In this document: piece after piece, positions 44,482 to 47,522 of the stretch
Numbering within the stretch: position 1 is the stretch's first letter
Layout of the letters: each line of letters starts with the position of its first letter
Source: an uncultured Prolixibacteraceae bacterium
GTDB lineage: Bacteria > Bacteroidota > Bacteroidia > Bacteroidales > Prolixibacteraceae
Direction: 5' to 3'
DNA length: 47,522 bases
Assembly (NCBI GenBank): GCA_937915865.1
Contig: CALGIG010000009.1
Span: 1 to 47,522 of the forward strand
Made by a program: the position numbers and the translations under genes
Notes under the pieces: model-generated
Told to the model about the DNA's origin: nothing
The model's database searches: none
Seen by the model: only the letters and a program-made list of their open reading frames with translations

Positions 44482-45813
44482 TTATTCGTCAGTATTTTGT
44501 ATCTCTACTTTTATTTGTTTAATGCGGCGGTTATCAACTGCTTCAATTGAGAAAACGTGGTTTTTACAGGTTATTGTATCATTCTTTGCCGGAAATTCAC
44601 CTTTTAGTTCTAAAATGAGTCCAGCCAAAGTATCGGCTTCGCCTTTTACGTCATCAAAAATAGTATCATCCTGTTCTGTAACCTTATAGAAATCGTTAAG
44701 AAGTGTTTTCCCGTCGAAGATGTACTTGTTTTCAGCAATTTTGGTAAAAAACTTTTCGTCTTCGTCTGATTCGTCAGATATTTCTCCAACAATTTCTTCC
44801 AAAACATCTTCCATTGTTACTATTCCTGACGATCCTCCGTATTCGTCAACAACAATAGCCATGTGTACCTTATTTTTCTGAAATTCTTCCAGCAGATCGT
44901 CAATTTTCTTGGTTTCAGGGACATAAAAAGGTGGTCGGATAATGCTTTGCCATTTGAAATTAGTCCCTTTGCTCACGTGTGGAAGCAAGTCTTTGATGTA
45001 TAAAATTCCTTTAATATTGTCAAATGTTTCAGAGTAAACCGGGATGCGCGAAAATCCGGTTTCTGTAATCAGTTTCAACACATCATCGTAATTCGATTCA
45101 ATGTCAAGTGAAACAACATCAACCCTCGACCGCATAATTTCAACAACACTTTTGTTCCCAAATTTCACGATGCCTTTCAGAATTTCGGTGTCATCTTTTA
45201 ATTCGGTTTTCGAAGTTAGTTCAAGTGCCTGCGAAAGTTCATCAACCGAAATCGGATTACTATATGCATGTATCCGGTTGTTAATAAATGATGTGGAGAA
45301 TATAAGTACTGAGTTGATTGGTTTAAATATTCTGATCGTATAAAACAGTGAAACTGCTATAAATTTGGCAAATTTAAGGGCATGATGTGTCGAATATACT
45401 TTAGGTATTATTTCGCCGAAAAGCAAAATAAGAAATGTGATTAAAACTACCTGAACGATAAAGCCCAGTATAGGTTCGCTGGAAAAATCGATCAGATTAT
45501 TGACTGTAAAACTTGAAAGGATTACAATACCAACATTAACAAAATTGTTGGCTACCAGTATCGTAGCCAACAATTGTTCGGGCGATTCCAAATTACGCTG
45601 AATGTAGTGCGCCTTTTTCGTATTTGTTGTCGAAATCTTGTGTTTTTCGGCGGGACTTAACGAAAAATATGCCACTTCTGAACCGGAAAGCAGTGCAGAA
45701 AGCACAAGCAACAACAAGATTACCAGTAAACTGAGCATCATCCCTGATGTAAATGGGTGAAATTGAATATTCCAGTTTATGGTAGCTAAAATGTTTAACG
45801 TTTCCGTTTCCAA
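44482..45813 (-). CDS. gldE: GldE, CNNM/CBS/CorC-domain membrane protein
   Basis: A 443-residue protein of the HlyC/CorC type. The N-terminal CNNM (DUF21) region has about four membrane helices (approximately 20-45, 85-110, 115-135, 155-175; S-G-S-E-V-A-Y-F-S is the conserved loop). Two CBS domains follow (about 205-330; M-R-S-R-V-D-V-V-S-L and V-H-M-A-I-V-V-D-E-Y-G-G-S-S-G-I-V-T-M-E-D-V-L-E). A CorC/HlyC transporter-associated domain ends the protein. Relatives handle Mg2+/Co2+ or other ions. In Bacteroidota this particular copy, always beside gldD, is named GldE and supports gliding when overproduced with GldD. It lies 20 bases after ssb. Confidence 0.92.
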   Translation of the reverse strand: METETLNILATINWNIQFHPFTSGMMLSLLVILLLLVLSALLSGSEVAYFSLSPAEKHKISTTNTKKAHYIQRNLESPEQLLATILVANNFVNVGIVILSSFTVNNLIDFSSEPILGFIVQVVLITFLILLFGEIIPKVYSTHHALKFAKFIAVSLFYTIRIFKPINSVLIFSTSFINNRIHAYSNPISVDELSQALELTSKTELKDDTEILKGIVKFGNKSVVEIMRSRVDVVSLDIESNYDDVLKLITETGFSRIPVYSETFDNIKGILYIKDLLPHVSKGTNFKWQSIIRPPFYVPETKKIDDLLEEFQKNKVHMAIVVDEYGGSSGIVTMEDVLEEIVGEISDESDEDEKFFTKIAENKYIFDGKTLLNDFYKVTEQDDTIFDDVKGEADTLAGLILELKGEFPAKNDTITCKNHVFSIEAVDNRRIKQIKVEIQNTDE

Positions 45814-45833
45814 AAGCTTTGTCGTTTTAGTTG

Positions 45834-46271
45834 TTAAAATGGTAAATCGTCTTCTTCAGGTTGGCTGAAATCGGGTTCGTTTACACTGTTTGCAAATGGT
45901 TCATGAGTCGCAGGGGCTTGTCCAGGGACATCAGCCTGACCTTCACGTCGTCCTAAAAGCTGGATTGTATCTGCAAAAATTTCAGTCGTATAACGTTTAT
46001 TTCCGTTTTGATCGTCCCATGCGCGGGTACGTATACGTCCTTCGATATATAGCTGGCTTCCTTTTTTTATGTATTTTTCCGATAATTCAGCCAGTTGTCT
46101 CCATGCAACAATATTGTGCCATTCGGTTGTGCTTACTTTTTCGCCAGTTTTAGCTGTGTAGTTTTCGGTAGTTGCCAACGAGAAATTTGCAACAGCTACA
46201 CCTTTATCCAAGTGCCTTACTTCGGGGTCACGTCCAACGTTTCCAACCAAAATTACTTTGTTAATTGACAT
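45834..46271 (-). CDS. ssb: Single-stranded DNA-binding protein
   Basis: A 145-residue SSB. The OB fold opens with I-N-K-V-I-L-V-G-N-V-G-R-D-P-E-V-R, the standard SSB N-terminus, and includes T-E-W-H-N-I-V-A-W and Q-L-Y-I-E-G-R-I-R-T-R. The variable linker is short, and the C-terminal acidic tip E-E-D-D-L-P-F, which recruits replication and repair partners, is intact. It coats single-stranded DNA as a tetramer during replication and repair. It lies between mutY and gldE, a conserved order in the phylum. The 126-base gap upstream could hold its own promoter. Confidence 0.97.
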   Translation of the reverse strand: MSINKVILVGNVGRDPEVRHLDKGVAVANFSLATTENYTAKTGEKVSTTEWHNIVAWRQLAELSEKYIKKGSQLYIEGRIRTRAWDDQNGNKRYTTEIFADTIQLLGRREGQADVPGQAPATHEPFANSVNEPDFSQPEEDDLPF

Positions 46272-46397
46272 ATTAATAAATTTTTAGGGTTTCAATTGTT
46301 TAAATTTACAATAAAATCATTATTTCTCAAAATAGATGGATGAATTTCTTTTGAAATATCTCAAAATATGTGTGAAATGTTTTCTTCCTTGTATAAA

Positions 46398-47468
46398 TTA
46401 ATATTTTTTGAGATAGTTATCAAAAAATGCTTCCAGTAATCTTGGTACAGCAAAGTTAAAAATATCTTGTTTATTTACTCTTATTATATTGGTGGCGCAT
46501 ACAAAATCATTTGTTGGTATTATTGTTATAAACCTGTAATGTATCCGTTGGTGACTTAAAATATGAATTTTCCAGTTGCTTACCCCAGAGATGCTTTGAA
46601 TTGATTTTGAACTAATAATGTTTTTCAAATCGCCGGCTTTTAAAACTTCATCCACTTCTGTTTTTTCAGTTTTTTCAATGAAAGGAAGCTCATACATGTT
46701 TCTCCAAATATCTGTCTCTCCTCGTTTTCGAAGCATGAGGGTTTTTGTGTCGTCGATCACCAGATAGTTGAAATACCTGTCGCGCTGTTTTATCCTGTTT
46801 TGTTTTACCGGAAGTTCATTTATTCTTTGGTTGTTATAAGCATAGCACTTTTCACTAAGGGGGCACTTTGTGCATTCCGGTTTTTTGGGTGTACACTGCA
46901 ATGCTCCAAACTCCATAAGCGCTTGGTTGTGAAATGCCGGGTCTGTATCTTTTATTAACTCTTTGGCTAATTTATCAAATGTTTTTTTGCCTGTTGTGGA
47001 ATCTATTGGGTCAAATATCCCGAAAAAACGAGATAAAACGCGAAAAACATTTCCATCAACAGTAGGATAACTAAGGTTGAATGAAATAGATGCTATGGCT
47101 GCTGCAGTATATTCGCCAATTCCTTTTAGCCCCAAAATGTCGTTGTAGCTGGAAGGAAAGTTGCCTTTATGTTTTTCAACTATTTGCTTAGCTGTAGCAT
47201 GAAGATTTCGTGCCCTTGAATAATAACCCAAACCCTGCCAAAGCTTTAAAACTTTGTCTTCAGTGGCATTTGACAGGTGGTGTATTGTCGGAAATTCATC
47301 GACAAAACGGTTGTAATACTCCAGGCCCTGATCGATTCGGGTTTGTTGGAGTATGATTTCCGAAAGCCAGATTTTATACGGATCACTAGTGTTTCTCCAC
47401 GGTAAATCGCGCTTATGAAGCGAAAACCAGGAGTGTAAAGGAATGTTAAAAAAGTCCATTTTTTGCAT
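46398..47468 (-). CDS. mutY: A/G-specific adenine DNA glycosylase MutY
   Basis: A 356-residue MutY. The HhH-GPD core contains the catalytic Glu in S-E-I-I-L-Q-Q-T-R (about 36-44), the helix-hairpin-helix L-K-G-I-G-E-Y-T-A-A-A (about 116-126) and the catalytic Asp in Y-P-T-V-D-G-N-V-F-R. The iron-sulfur cluster cysteines follow as C-x6-C-x2-C-x5-C (near 195-211). The C-terminal domain is NUDIX-like, used for 8-oxoguanine recognition. The enzyme removes adenine mispaired with 8-oxoG. Starts at 47468 or 47459 (Met4) are both possible. It is first in the leftward cluster mutY-ssb-gldE-gldD-PPTase; the remaining 54 bases to the window edge hold its promoter region. Confidence 0.97.
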   Translation of the reverse strand: MQKMDFFNIPLHSWFSLHKRDLPWRNTSDPYKIWLSEIILQQTRIDQGLEYYNRFVDEFPTIHHLSNATEDKVLKLWQGLGYYSRARNLHATAKQIVEKHKGNFPSSYNDILGLKGIGEYTAAAIASISFNLSYPTVDGNVFRVLSRFFGIFDPIDSTTGKKTFDKLAKELIKDTDPAFHNQALMEFGALQCTPKKPECTKCPLSEKCYAYNNQRINELPVKQNRIKQRDRYFNYLVIDDTKTLMLRKRGETDIWRNMYELPFIEKTEKTEVDEVLKAGDLKNIISSKSIQSISGVSNWKIHILSHQRIHYRFITIIPTNDFVCATNIIRVNKQDIFNFAVPRLLEAFFDNYLKKY

Positions 47469-47522
47469 AACTACTTTAAAATCTTTTCAAATTGTGAAAA
47501 TAATCGAAATAGATTGTTTCTA

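Noticed and set aside
43902..45813. gldD/gldE as proof of gliding motility
   Set aside because: These two genes persist in non-gliding members of the phylum; the other gld and spr genes are not in this window.

Overview
The window comes from a member of the Bacteroidota, most likely the class Bacteroidia (a Marinilabiliales/Prolixibacteraceae-type lineage would fit, but that rank is inference). The signs are two SusC/SusD pairs, an ECF sigma factor with a FecR anti-sigma and an STN-bearing SusC, the mutY-ssb-gldE-gldD-phosphopantetheinyl transferase cluster, and promoters with a TAnnTTTG -7 element instead of a TATAAT box. I saw no rRNA, tRNA, CRISPR array, transposase or phage gene. Nothing looks frameshifted.

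Region by region. 1-371 has no gene and holds degenerate copies of GC-rich palindromic repeats. 372-3729 (+) holds a DMT-type exporter, two GNAT acetyltransferases and an MFS transporter. 3897-6994 (+) is a compact four-gene unit (YcxB-like membrane protein, cupin, membrane-anchored protein with PepSY-like repeats, DJ-1/PfpI protein) behind a good Bacteroidota promoter. 7109-11798 (-) is a SusC/SusD pair with no regulator or enzyme next to it, closed by a strong terminator. 12221-21664 (+) is a complete kdp potassium-uptake locus, kdpF-A-B-C, then a HAMP-containing membrane protein, then kdpD and kdpE. Three of its gene junctions carry palindromic or dispersed-type repeats of three different kinds. 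A second cupin and a secreted ThuA-like protein follow.

23129-40969 (+) is a polysaccharide utilisation locus: ECF sigma, FecR, SusC with STN domain, SusD, a GH78 alpha-L-rhamnosidase-type enzyme, a GH106-type enzyme, a longer divergent GH106-like enzyme, and a GH43-like beta-propeller enzyme. The sigma/FecR/STN set should sense substrate at the outer membrane and switch on its own locus. The enzyme set points to a rhamnose-rich glycan, possibly a pectin side chain; there is no lyase or sulfatase here. A terminator-like hairpin separates susD from the enzyme genes, so importer and enzymes may be expressed at different levels.

40975-47468 (-) is housekeeping: pgl and zwf (oxidative pentose phosphate entry), then a 4'-phosphopantetheinyl transferase, gldD, gldE, ssb and mutY, a gene order typical of the phylum.

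The points most worth following are the HAMP protein without an output domain inside the kdp locus, the repeats at the kdp junctions (one carrying an open frame that bridges kdpB to kdpC), the divergent GH106-like enzyme, and the PepSY-like repeat protein.
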